Source: Cohnella nanjingensis (lineage in GTDB: Bacteria > Bacillota > Bacilli > Paenibacillales > Paenibacillaceae). From it: 64,000 nucleotides of DNA. The stretch covers positions 9,842-73,841 of the forward strand of contig NZ_JACJVP010000045.1 of the NCBI RefSeq assembly GCF_014212125.1. The letters run 5' to 3'. The position numbers and the translations under genes are program-made. Under the pieces are notes generated by a model, which did not search any database, was not told the DNA's origin, and saw nothing but the letters and a program-made list of their open reading frames with translations. Below, piece by piece: positions 53,721 through 61,518 of the stretch; position 1 is the first letter of the stretch; every line of letters starts with the position of its first letter.

Positions 53721-55556
53721 ATGATGCTCAAAACGCATGACGGCGGTAAATTAACGAAAGATCAGGTCGGCCAGACGGTCGTCCTCAACGGATGGGTGCA
53801 AGGCTGGCGCGACTTCGGCGGCATTCTGTTCATCGACTTGCGCGATCGCAGCGGCATCGTGCAGATCGTCTTCAATCCGGACTTCTCCGGCTCCGCGCTG
53901 GAGCTGGGCAGCCGCGCCCGCAACGAGTACGTGCTGGCGGTGAAGGGCAAGGTCGTCGAACGCGACGCGGAGACGTACAACCCGAACCTCGCCACGGGCG
54001 AGATCGAAGTGCAAGTCGAGGAAGTCGAGATCGTCAATACAGCCAAGACGCCTCCGTTCCCGATCGAAGACGGCGTCGAAGTGGACGAATCGCTCCGCCT
54101 CAAATACCGCTACCTGGATCTGCGGCGCCCTGAGATGCAGAAGACGCTGTGGCTGCGCTCCAAGGCAACAAAAGTATTCCGCGACTTCCTGGACGACAAC
54201 GGCTTCATCGACGTCGAGACGCCGATCCTGACGCTCAGCACGCCCGAAGGCGCGCGGGACTACCTCGTGCCGAGCCGCGTGCATCCAGGCGAATTCTTCG
54301 CGCTGCCGCAATCGCCGCAGCTATTCAAGCAGCTGCTCATGGTCGGCGGCCTTGAGCGTTACTACCAAGTCGCGCGCTGCTTCCGCGATGAAGACCTTCG
54401 TGCCGACCGCCAGCCGGAATTCACGCAGGTGGACATCGAGACGTCGTTCCTCTCCCAAGAGCAGCTGCTCGCGATGATGGAAGAGCTCATGGCGCGCCTG
54501 TTCCGCGAGACGATCGGCGCGGAGATCCCTACGCCGTTCCAACGGCTTACCTACCATGACGCCATCCACAAGTACGGCTCCGACAAGCCGGACCTGCGCT
54601 TCGGCCTCGAGATCGAAGACGTGACCGATATCGTCAAGAGCAGCGACGTCAAGGTGTTCGCCTCCGTCGCCGGCGCAGGCGGCGTCGTCAAGGCGCTCAA
54701 CGCCAAAGGCTGCGCCAGCTGGAGCCGCAAGGAGCTGGACGATCTCCAGCCGTTCGCGGCCCGCTACGGCGGCAAAGGCATCGCCTGGATCACCGTGAAG
54801 GACGGCGAGTGGAAGGGACCGATCGTCAAGTTCTTCAAGCCGGAAGAGATCGCCGCCCTTACCGAACGTCTGGGCGTGGAAGAAGGCGACCTGCTCTGCT
54901 TCTCCGCCGACAAGCTGAAGACGGCCGCCGACGTCATGGGCAACCTGCGTCTGAAGGTCGGCAAGGATCTGGGCCTTATCGACAACAGCAAGTACAAGTT
55001 CCTCTGGGTCGTCGACTTCCCGCTGCTCGGCTGGGACGAGGAAGGCAAGCGCTGGGTGGCCGAGCATCATCCGTTCACCCGTCCGCGCGAGGAAGATCTG
55101 CCGCTGTTCGATACCGATCCGGGCGCGATCCGCGCGCAAGCGTACGACATCGTGCTGAACGGCTACGAAGTCGGCGGCGGCTCGATGCGGATCTACCGCC
55201 GCGACGTGCAGGAGAAGATGTTCCAAGCGCTCGGTTTCTCGCTCGAGGAAGCCAAGGAGAAGTTCGGCTTCTTCATGGACGCCTTCGAGTACGGCACGCC
55301 GCCGCACGGCGGCATCGCGTTCGGTCTGGACCGGCTTGTCATGCTGCTCACCGGCCGCACCAACCTGCGCGAGACGATCGCGTTCCCGAAGACGGCCAGC
55401 GCGACCGACCTGCTGAGCGACGCGCCGTCGGCCGTCACCGAACGCCAGCTCGAGGATCTGCACATCCGACTGTCCGCCAAAGCGATCGCCGCGCAAGCCA
55501 AGGCCGCCGCGCCGTCCGACAATACCGACGCGGCAGAGCCGGCTGCGCAATCCTGA
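53721..55556 (+). CDS. aspS: Aspartyl-tRNA synthetase (bacterial type)
   Basis: Charges tRNA-Asp. The 611-residue class IIb enzyme has an N-terminal OB fold (VVLNGWVQGWRDFGGILFID), motif 2 RCFRDEDLRADRQPEFTQ, the bacterial GAD insertion (about 310-420) and motif 3 GIAFGLDRLVMLLTGRTN. A short Ala-rich tail extends past the core. The start is a double ATG; the first (53721) has aaaagggga upstream. Confidence 0.97.
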   Translation: MMLKTHDGGKLTKDQVGQTVVLNGWVQGWRDFGGILFIDLRDRSGIVQIVFNPDFSGSALELGSRARNEYVLAVKGKVVERDAETYNPNLATGEIEVQVEEVEIVNTAKTPPFPIEDGVEVDESLRLKYRYLDLRRPEMQKTLWLRSKATKVFRDFLDDNGFIDVETPILTLSTPEGARDYLVPSRVHPGEFFALPQSPQLFKQLLMVGGLERYYQVARCFRDEDLRADRQPEFTQVDIETSFLSQEQLLAMMEELMARLFRETIGAEIPTPFQRLTYHDAIHKYGSDKPDLRFGLEIEDVTDIVKSSDVKVFASVAGAGGVVKALNAKGCASWSRKELDDLQPFAARYGGKGIAWITVKDGEWKGPIVKFFKPEEIAALTERLGVEEGDLLCFSADKLKTAADVMGNLRLKVGKDLGLIDNSKYKFLWVVDFPLLGWDEEGKRWVAEHHPFTRPREEDLPLFDTDPGAIRAQAYDIVLNGYEVGGGSMRIYRRDVQEKMFQALGFSLEEAKEKFGFFMDAFEYGTPPHGGIAFGLDRLVMLLTGRTNLRETIAFPKTASATDLLSDAPSAVTERQLEDLHIRLSAKAIAAQAKAAAPSDNTDAAEPAAQS

Positions 55557-55581
55557 GCGGTATCTGACACCTGAATGACGG

Positions 55582-55648
55582 CATGCCCCGCCCGCATGGC
55601 CGCTGCCGCGCCGGCTGGCGCGGAGCGGCCTTCGCGGAGCGGGGCATG
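55582..55648. other. Long GC-rich stem-loop between aspS and tcdA
   Basis: Three nested perfect helices: CATGCCCCGC (55582-55591) with GCGGGGCATG (55639-55648), GGCCGCT (55598-55604) with AGCGGCC (55624-55630), and CCGCGCC (55606-55612) with GGCGCGG (55617-55623), loop GGCT. No T run follows, so a simple terminator is doubtful; a processing site or transcript stabiliser is possible. Confidence 0.6.
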
Positions 55649-55680
55649 TTGTCCATTACGAGAGAAGGACGGTTGAACCT

Positions 55681-56445
55681 ATGTTGCACCAGTTCTCCAG
55701 AACGGAGCTCGCGATCGGCCCCGAGGGGCTGGATATTCTGAAGGGCAGCACCGTCGCGGTGCTCGGCATCGGCGGCGTCGGCGGGATCGCGGCCGAAGCG
55801 CTGGCGCGGTCGGGCATCGGCCGGATCATCCTGATCGACAAGGACGTCGTCGATATCACGAACGTGAACCGGCAGATCCACGCGCTGACGACGACGGTCG
55901 GCCAGCCGAAGGCCGAGCTGATGCGGGAGCGCATCAAGCTCATCAACCCGGACTGCGACGCGATCGCGCTCCGGATGTTCTATACGGAGGAGACGTACGA
56001 GGAGCTGTTCAAATATCCGCTCGACTACGTGATCGACGCCTCCGACACGATCTCGTACAAGATCCATCTCATCAAGCAGTGCCTGGAACGGAAGATCCCG
56101 ATCATCTCCAGCATGGGCGCGGCGAACAAGATGGATCCGAGCCGGTTCCAGGTCGCGGACATCTCCAAGACGACCGTCGACCCGATCGCCCGGGTGATCC
56201 GTACGAAGCTGCGCAAGGAAGGCATCAAGAAAGGCGTTAAAGTCGTCTTCTCGACGGAAGAGCCCATCAAGCCGCTCGAAGACGTCACGCAGCGGATCGT
56301 GCCCGACACCGCGCCCAAAGAGATCCGCAAAGCCCAGCAGCCGCCTTCCAGCAACGCCTTCGTCCCGCCCGTCGCCGGTCTCATCATGGTCAGCGTCGTC
56401 TTCCGGGAACTGCTGGAGCGGGGCAAAGCCGCCTCTTCGACCTAA
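55681..56445 (+). CDS. tcdA: tRNA threonylcarbamoyladenosine dehydratase (TcdA/YrvM)
   Basis: ATP-dependent cyclisation of t6A to ct6A at tRNA position 37. The 254-residue E1-like/ThiF-fold protein has the nucleotide loop VLGIGGVGGIAAEAL, DKDVVDITNVNRQ, and the sequence VIDASDTISYKIHLIK. A Lys-rich region and C-terminal helix (PPVAGLIMVSVVFREL) match YrvM. ATG 55681 has gagaaggacgg upstream. It follows aspS as in Bacillus. Confidence 0.93.
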   Translation: MLHQFSRTELAIGPEGLDILKGSTVAVLGIGGVGGIAAEALARSGIGRIILIDKDVVDITNVNRQIHALTTTVGQPKAELMRERIKLINPDCDAIALRMFYTEETYEELFKYPLDYVIDASDTISYKIHLIKQCLERKIPIISSMGAANKMDPSRFQVADISKTTVDPIARVIRTKLRKEGIKKGVKVVFSTEEPIKPLEDVTQRIVPDTAPKEIRKAQQPPSSNAFVPPVAGLIMVSVVFRELLERGKAASST

Positions 56446-56553
56446 GCGCGAAGGAACGGCGGGTCTCCGCCAAATCTGTGCTTCTGTCCCTGTCACTCCG
56501 CGATTGTCCTTCATACACTAGACCATCCCTGCGATTCTGGAGGTGTAGTGCAA

Positions 56554-56895
56554 ATGAGCAGACTGTCTAGAGCGAGCATCCGCGGCGGCAAGCACGGATC
56601 GGGCAAACGCCGTCGCAAATCCAAGCGCGTCCCGGCCGGCGCAGAGGCCGAAGAACACGAGCATCGTAGCGGAGGGTGGGGACGACTTCCGGGGCTGGAC
56701 TGGGAAAAGGATTCGATCCTGCGCCTGGACGGCTTCGGTCCGCTGGATCCCGCCGAATGGTCGATCGGACCGATCGAACCGATGGGCGCCCTCGCATCCG
56801 GGCGCCCGGCCGGCGAGGAAGCCCATTCGGGCGCTCCGCGGCGCCGCGGACGTTCCCGTGCGACCGGCCCCCGTACCTACGGTCGGAGAAGATAA
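56554..56895 (+). CDS. Small basic hypothetical protein, 113 residues
   Basis: No recognised domain. The N-terminus is strongly basic (GGKHGSGKRRRKSKR), the middle is acidic and aromatic (GLDWEKDSILRLDGFGPLD), and the end is again Arg-rich (RRRGRSRATGPRTYGRRR). Support comes from ggaggtg eight bases before ATG 56554 and a terminator 28 bases after the stop. The composition resembles spore-coat or DNA-associated small proteins, but that is only a suggestion. Confidence 0.62.
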   Translation: MSRLSRASIRGGKHGSGKRRRKSKRVPAGAEAEEHEHRSGGWGRLPGLDWEKDSILRLDGFGPLDPAEWSIGPIEPMGALASGRPAGEEAHSGAPRRRGRSRATGPRTYGRRR

Positions 56896-56922
56896 GACGA
56901 CTTCCGCGCGTTCCGGCGCTGC

Positions 56923-56946
56923 AACCGCCCTTCGGGGCGGTTTTGT
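56923..56946 (+). terminator. Rho-independent terminator after the small basic gene
   Basis: AACCGCCC-ttc-GGGGCGGTT followed by ttttgtttt. Confidence 0.88.
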
Positions 56947-57118
56947 TTTGGTTGGGGGAACGCGTCCGCGGGGCTCGTCCAACCCATCGCACGGGCCTCA
57001 GCGGGAACCGGCGAAGGGTTGACCGCCGTGACATTCGCCGTTTCCGCGTTTGCCTGCCGGGCATACGTTGGTAAGGCGTTAATCACGACTGCCATCCCAC
57101 GAAGGGCGGAAGATCGGC

Positions 57119-58156
57119 ATGAACATCCCCGTAAGAAACCTCCTGATCGCTGAATCGGAAGCCGAGAAGATGGAGCGGAATCTGTGGAAGGACCAATATG
57201 CAAGCGGCTCATTGAGCACGAACGGGGATACGGTCCCCGTCCAGATCCGATATCGGGGCGGACATACGCGGGAGTATCCCAAACGCTCCTATGAAGTCGT
57301 CCGTCAAGGACAGACGTTTCATTACAATGCCGAGTTCGACGATCCTTCGATGATCCGCAACGCCTTGTCGTTCTGGTTCATCGAACGGCTGGGGCTGCCG
57401 AGTCCCCGCACGAAGCATGTGCTCCTGGTCCGCAACGGCGTCCCGCTCGGGATCTACCTGGAGATCGAAGCGGTGGAACGGGGGTTTTTCCGCCGCAGGG
57501 GCATCGGGACGCGCTCGCTGTTCTACGGGGTCAACGAACAGGCCGACTTTCGCATGCCATCGACCGATAATCCGCTAATCGGCTACGAGCATCAATACGG
57601 AGGCCAAGAGGAGAAGAAGCGCTTGGCGGCATTCATCAAAGGGATGCATCTTCAAAAGCGCGCCCGTTCCGCCGCCTTCCTGAGCCGGCATCTGGACGTC
57701 GACAATTATTTGAAGTGGCTGGCCGGAGCCGTCCTGACCGGCAACTACGACGGTTTCGAGCAGAACTACGCCATCTACCGGCACCGCGCGAGCGGCAAGT
57801 GGAGAATGGTGCCGTGGGATTACGAGGGGACGTGGGGCCGCAATTGCTACGGACGGATCGTCAGCAGCGACTTGGTGGCCGTCACCGGGTATAACCATTT
57901 GACCGACAAGCTCTTGGAGCGCAAGGCCAACGGGCAGCGGTACAAGGCGATCCTCAAGCGGGCGCTCGCGACCGGGTTCGCGGAGAAGCAGATCATGCCC
58001 GTGGCCGCCGAGCTGCACGGGAGCATCGCCCCTTATTATAGAAGGGATGTCTCGCGCAAATGGACGTACTCCGAATTTCAGGGCGAATTGAGCGTCATCC
58101 GCGACTATATCGGGGAACGAAGGGCGATCATCGCTCGGGCGATCAAGCGAATGTAG
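57119..58156 (+). CDS. CotH kinase family protein
   Basis: The CotH family are atypical protein kinases; Bacillus CotH phosphorylates coat proteins CotB and CotG. The 345-residue protein has the N-terminal region PVQIRYRGGHTREYPKRSYE, FVEF-type core segments, and the metal-site region NYDGFEQNYAIYRH with VPWDYEGTWGRN. It is cytoplasmic by sequence (no signal peptide). ATG 57119 has gaagggcggaag upstream. Kinase activity is inferred from the family; Arg/Lys/Tyr-rich neighbours could be substrates, unproven. Confidence 0.85.
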   Translation: MNIPVRNLLIAESEAEKMERNLWKDQYASGSLSTNGDTVPVQIRYRGGHTREYPKRSYEVVRQGQTFHYNAEFDDPSMIRNALSFWFIERLGLPSPRTKHVLLVRNGVPLGIYLEIEAVERGFFRRRGIGTRSLFYGVNEQADFRMPSTDNPLIGYEHQYGGQEEKKRLAAFIKGMHLQKRARSAAFLSRHLDVDNYLKWLAGAVLTGNYDGFEQNYAIYRHRASGKWRMVPWDYEGTWGRNCYGRIVSSDLVAVTGYNHLTDKLLERKANGQRYKAILKRALATGFAEKQIMPVAAELHGSIAPYYRRDVSRKWTYSEFQGELSVIRDYIGERRAIIARAIKRM

Positions 58157-58168
58157 CAGCCGAATGCG

Positions 58169-58180
58169 GAACGTACGTTC
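58169..58180. promoter_or_regulatory. LexA-type SOS box upstream of rarA
   Basis: GAACGTACGTTC is a perfect palindrome matching the Gram-positive LexA core GAAC-N4-GTTC, extended to GGAACGTACGTTCC. It lies between the cotH-like stop and the rarA promoter, about 32 bp upstream of the -10. Confidence 0.55.
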
Positions 58181-58208
58181 CTCTCTTCTTTCTGTCGGGT
58201 CCCGATTC

Positions 58209-58217
58209 TGCTATGAT
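58209..58217 (+). promoter_or_regulatory. Extended -10 promoter of rarA
   Basis: TGCTATGAT at 58209-58217 (TG-n-TATGAT), 27 bases before the start codon; the -35 is weak. Confidence 0.6.
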
Positions 58218-58243
58218 GGGAGAAAGGAAAGGACGGGAGAACG

Positions 58244-59569
58244 ATGGATTTGTTCAGCTTCGGCGAGGAGTCGCAGCCGAGGGCCAGGCTGCTGGCCGAC
58301 CGCATGCGGCCGGAATCGTTAGACGAATATATCGGTCAGGAACATATCGTAGGTCCGGGCAAGCTGCTCCGGCGCGCGATCGAGGGAGACGCCGTGACGT
58401 CGATCCTGCTGTTCGGTCCGCCGGGATCCGGGAAGACGACGCTCGCCCACATCATCTCGAAGCGGACCGAAGGGGACTTCGTCCGTCTGAACGCGGTCGA
58501 CGCCTCCGTGAAGGACGTCCGCGACGTCATCGAGCAGGCCGAACGGAACAAGAGCATGTACGGACGCAAGACGATCCTCTTTCTCGACGAGGTGCACCGC
58601 TTCAACAGCGCGCGGCAGGACGCCCTGCTGCCGGCCGTCGAGAAGGGGATCATCGTCTTCATCGGCGCGACGACGGAGAACCCATACCATTCGGTCAACG
58701 GGGCGCTGTTGTCGCGCTCCACGCTGTTCCGGCTGAACGCGCTGACGAAGGAGCATTCGCTCCTCGCGATGCGGCGGGCGCTCGCCGATCCGGCGAAGGG
58801 GCTGGCCTTCATGAAGCTGCGGGTAGAGGAAGAGGCGCTCGCGCATATCGCGGCCATGGCGAACGGCGACATCCGCCGCGCGCTCACGGCGCTCGAGCTC
58901 GCGGCGGTGACGACGCCGTCGGAGCCCGACGGCTCGGTCGTCGTGACGCTCGAGATCGCCGAAGAGTCGATCCGCCAACCGACCGTGCAGGCGGACGAGT
59001 CCACCCAGTACGACGTGCTGTCCGCCTTCCACAAGAGTATCCGGGGGTCGAGCGACGCCGCTTTGTATTGGTTTCTGTACGCGGTCGAGAAGCTGGGGAT
59101 GGATCCGATGACGTTCCTGCGCCGCCTCACGGTCGCTTGCAGCGAGGATATCGGCCTTGCGAATCCGCAAGCGATGGTGCAGGCGGTGAGCGCGATGGAG
59201 GCCTACCATCGGATCGGCTGGCCCGAAGCGAAGTATATCGTCGCCCAAGCGATTCTGTTCGCGGTCGAGAGTCCGAAGTCCAACGCCGTCGCCGTCGCGA
59301 TCGGGAAGATCATGGCGTCGTTCGAGGAGACGAAGTCGGCCGAGGTGCCGCTTCATTTGCGCGATGGGCACTACGGCGGGGCGAAGAAGCTCGGGCACGT
59401 CGGCTACCGCTATCCGCACGACTATCCGGGGCACTACGTGGAACAGCAGTATTTGCCGGACAAGCTGAAGGATCGGTCGTTCTACGAGGCGACCGCTCAG
59501 GGCATGGAGGACCGGATTCGCCAGAATCAGGACAAGCGCAAGCGGACGAAGGCGCGCGGAGACAGCTAG
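58244..59569 (+). CDS. rarA: Replication-associated recombination protein RarA (MgsA)
   Basis: AAA+ ATPase acting at stalled replication forks. The 441-residue protein begins with RMRPESLDEYIGQEHIVG and has Walker A FGPPGSGKTT, Walker B LFLDEVHRFN, sensor GATTENPYHSVN and the C-terminal MgsA domain (YRYPHDYPGHYVEQQYLP). ATG 58244 follows gacgggagaacg. Position near aspS/tcdA is conserved from Bacillus (yrvN). Confidence 0.95.
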   Translation: MDLFSFGEESQPRARLLADRMRPESLDEYIGQEHIVGPGKLLRRAIEGDAVTSILLFGPPGSGKTTLAHIISKRTEGDFVRLNAVDASVKDVRDVIEQAERNKSMYGRKTILFLDEVHRFNSARQDALLPAVEKGIIVFIGATTENPYHSVNGALLSRSTLFRLNALTKEHSLLAMRRALADPAKGLAFMKLRVEEEALAHIAAMANGDIRRALTALELAAVTTPSEPDGSVVVTLEIAEESIRQPTVQADESTQYDVLSAFHKSIRGSSDAALYWFLYAVEKLGMDPMTFLRRLTVACSEDIGLANPQAMVQAVSAMEAYHRIGWPEAKYIVAQAILFAVESPKSNAVAVAIGKIMASFEETKSAEVPLHLRDGHYGGAKKLGHVGYRYPHDYPGHYVEQQYLPDKLKDRSFYEATAQGMEDRIRQNQDKRKRTKARGDS

Positions 59570-59686
59570 CGGGCACGGCGAGTACAGGCTGATGGGGTCA
59601 GTCAACGCCGTTAAAGGCGCTAAATTCGGAATATGAGGCCGTTCCGGCCAAAAATCCGCATCGAAATCGGGTGGAGGCGAATACAG

Positions 59687-59758
59687 ATGGATACTACGGC
59701 CGATTACGGCCCGAACCGCCGTTTGACGCTAGGGGGCAAAACGTCTAAGCTAGAATAA
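59687..59758 (+). other. Possible 23-codon leader ORF
   Basis: An ATG at 59687 with gggtggagg nine bases upstream opens a 23-codon frame (MDTTADYGPNRRLTLGGKTS...) ending at 59758. The site is good, but nothing else supports a gene. Confidence 0.25.
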
Positions 59759-59845
59759 AGCGAGGAGTTTCAACATTTTACCATATTTTATCTGCGTGAC
59801 ACTAAAGGAGGTGCACCTACTTTCCGCTCGGGAAGTAGGGACGAT

Positions 59846-61186
59846 TTGGACGGTGACCCTTTTCCGCTAGTCGTGAACTTGGTCTTGGTATTGCTGCTTG
59901 TGTTTCTGAACGGCTTCTTCGTGGCGGCCGAATTCGCGATGGTCAAGGTGCGCGGAACCCGCATCGACACGTTGGTGCAGGAAGGAAACAAGCGGGCGCG
60001 CTATGCCTCTCACCTGACGAACCATCTCGACGCGTATCTATCCGCCTGCCAACTGGGCATTACGCTGGCGTCCCTAGGCCTCGGCTGGATCGGGGAACCG
60101 GCGGTCGCAGACGTGCTCACCCCGCTGTTCTCGTCCCTGCATCTGCCGGAGAGCTGGATTCATCCTCTATCCTTCGTGATTGCCTTCACGTTCATTACCG
60201 TCCTGCATATCGTGCTGGGCGAGCTTGCGCCGAAGACGTTCGCCATCCGCCAGGCGGAGACGATCACGCTCTGGACGGCCGCGCCGCTCGTGCTGTTCCG
60301 CAAGATCATGAGCCCGTTCATCTGGCTCCTGAACGGGTTGGCCAACCAGCTGCTGAAGGTATTCGGCATCGCGCCGGCATCGGAGTCCTCCTCCGCCCAC
60401 ACCGAAGAGGAGATCCGCATCCTGATGAAGGAGAGCCACAAGAGCGGCCTGATCGACAATACGGAGCTCACGCTGGTGGACAATATCTTCGAATTCGCGG
60501 AGACCAACTCCCGCGAGATCATGATCCCGCGAACCGAGATGATCTGCCTCTACGGCAACCTCTCGTTCGAAGACAACAAGGCGATCGCCCTGAAGGAGAT
60601 GCATACGCGATATCCGGTATGCGACAACGACAAGGACAACATCATCGGCTTCGTCCACATCAAAGACCTGCTCAAAGTATCCGATAATACCATTCACGAT
60701 ATTCGCGATCTGCTCCGTCCGATGACGACCGTACCGGAGAGCATGCCGATCAGCGCCCTGCTGAAGCTCATGCAGAAGAGGAAGACCCAAATCGCCATCC
60801 TCATCGACGAATACGGCGGTACGGCCGGCCTCGTGACGTTGGAGGACATCATGGAAGAGATCGTAGGCGAGATTCAAGACGAATTCGACGAAGAGCGTCC
60901 GGATGTGGAGCGCAGGGACGAACGCACTTACTCGATCAGCGGCATGATGCTGATCGAAGAGGTGAACAGCTTCTTCGGGCTCGATATCCCTACGGATGAT
61001 TACGATACGATCGGCGGCTGGATGTACTCCCAGATCGAGATTCCGCCGAAGAAGTACCAGACGGTCGAGCACGAGGGCGGCATTCGCTTCGTCATCGAAG
61101 AGACGGACCATCTTCGGGTATCCCGCATCTCCGTCATCCGGGAGGAGCCCGTCGACTGGGAAGAGCCGCAAGCCGCTTCCGGCTAA
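59846..61186 (+). CDS. CNNM/HlyC-CorC family membrane protein with CBS pair
   Basis: The family includes magnesium/cobalt transport proteins (MpfA in Staphylococcus). The 446-residue protein has an N-terminal DUF21/CNNM membrane domain (NLVLVLLLVFLNGFFVAAEF, then GWIGEPAVADVL), two CBS motifs (about 215-340, REIMIPRTEMICLYG; IAILIDEYGGTAGLVTLED) and a C-terminal CorC/HlyC domain (about 355-435). TTG 59846 has tagggacg upstream. A strong aaaggaggtg at 59804 has no start codon at a usable distance. A magnesium-export role is inferred from family. Confidence 0.9.
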   Translation: MDGDPFPLVVNLVLVLLLVFLNGFFVAAEFAMVKVRGTRIDTLVQEGNKRARYASHLTNHLDAYLSACQLGITLASLGLGWIGEPAVADVLTPLFSSLHLPESWIHPLSFVIAFTFITVLHIVLGELAPKTFAIRQAETITLWTAAPLVLFRKIMSPFIWLLNGLANQLLKVFGIAPASESSSAHTEEEIRILMKESHKSGLIDNTELTLVDNIFEFAETNSREIMIPRTEMICLYGNLSFEDNKAIALKEMHTRYPVCDNDKDNIIGFVHIKDLLKVSDNTIHDIRDLLRPMTTVPESMPISALLKLMQKRKTQIAILIDEYGGTAGLVTLEDIMEEIVGEIQDEFDEERPDVERRDERTYSISGMMLIEEVNSFFGLDIPTDDYDTIGGWMYSQIEIPPKKYQTVEHEGGIRFVIEETDHLRVSRISVIREEPVDWEEPQAASG

Positions 61187-61272
61187 TCAGTCAGATCCGG
61201 GGCGATTAGGATCGACTTGGAGATTTTCCCTCTGCATCACTCCTTTTCGCGTCATGCTATTCTATCTTAGTC

Positions 61273-61318
61273 AGGCGGTTCCGCGCGCAGCATCAGCGCC
61301 ATTCGGGACCGCCTTTTT
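61273..61318 (+). terminator. Terminator downstream of the CBS protein gene
   Basis: Ten-pair stem AGGCGGTTCC / GGGACCGCCT (one G-U), loop of 22 nt, then five T, 87 bases after the stop. The bases from 61319 to 61451 are AT-rich with no gene. Confidence 0.78.
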
Positions 61319-61451
61319 CGTATGGTGCTGATTCAGCAAACGTCATTCGTGAAAAACCAATTATTACCACGCGCCAGCGGTTCATAATCGCTCCATTTTC
61401 CTTTTGCACGATATCCCATTCACTCAGGAAATTCCTTTCCTCATTTTTTTC

Positions 61452-61500
61452 TTGACAAGAGATCGAATGTTCTTCATACTCGAAATAGGAACAAATGTTC
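61452..61500 (+). promoter_or_regulatory. Promoter with LexA-type SOS box at the transcription start
   Basis: Perfect TTGACA (61452-61457), 17-bp spacer, CATACT (61475-61480). GAACAAATGTTC (61489-61500), matching GAAC-N4-GTTC, begins about two bases after the predicted start, so a bound repressor would block the polymerase. A GTTC half site lies in the spacer (cgaatgttc, 61464-61472). Confidence 0.65.
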
Positions 61501-61518
61501 TTGTTTGGAGGAATCGAA

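Noticed and set aside
59721..59760. TTGACG and TAGAAT before the CBS gene as a promoter
   Set aside because: Spacer of about 22 bp is too long.
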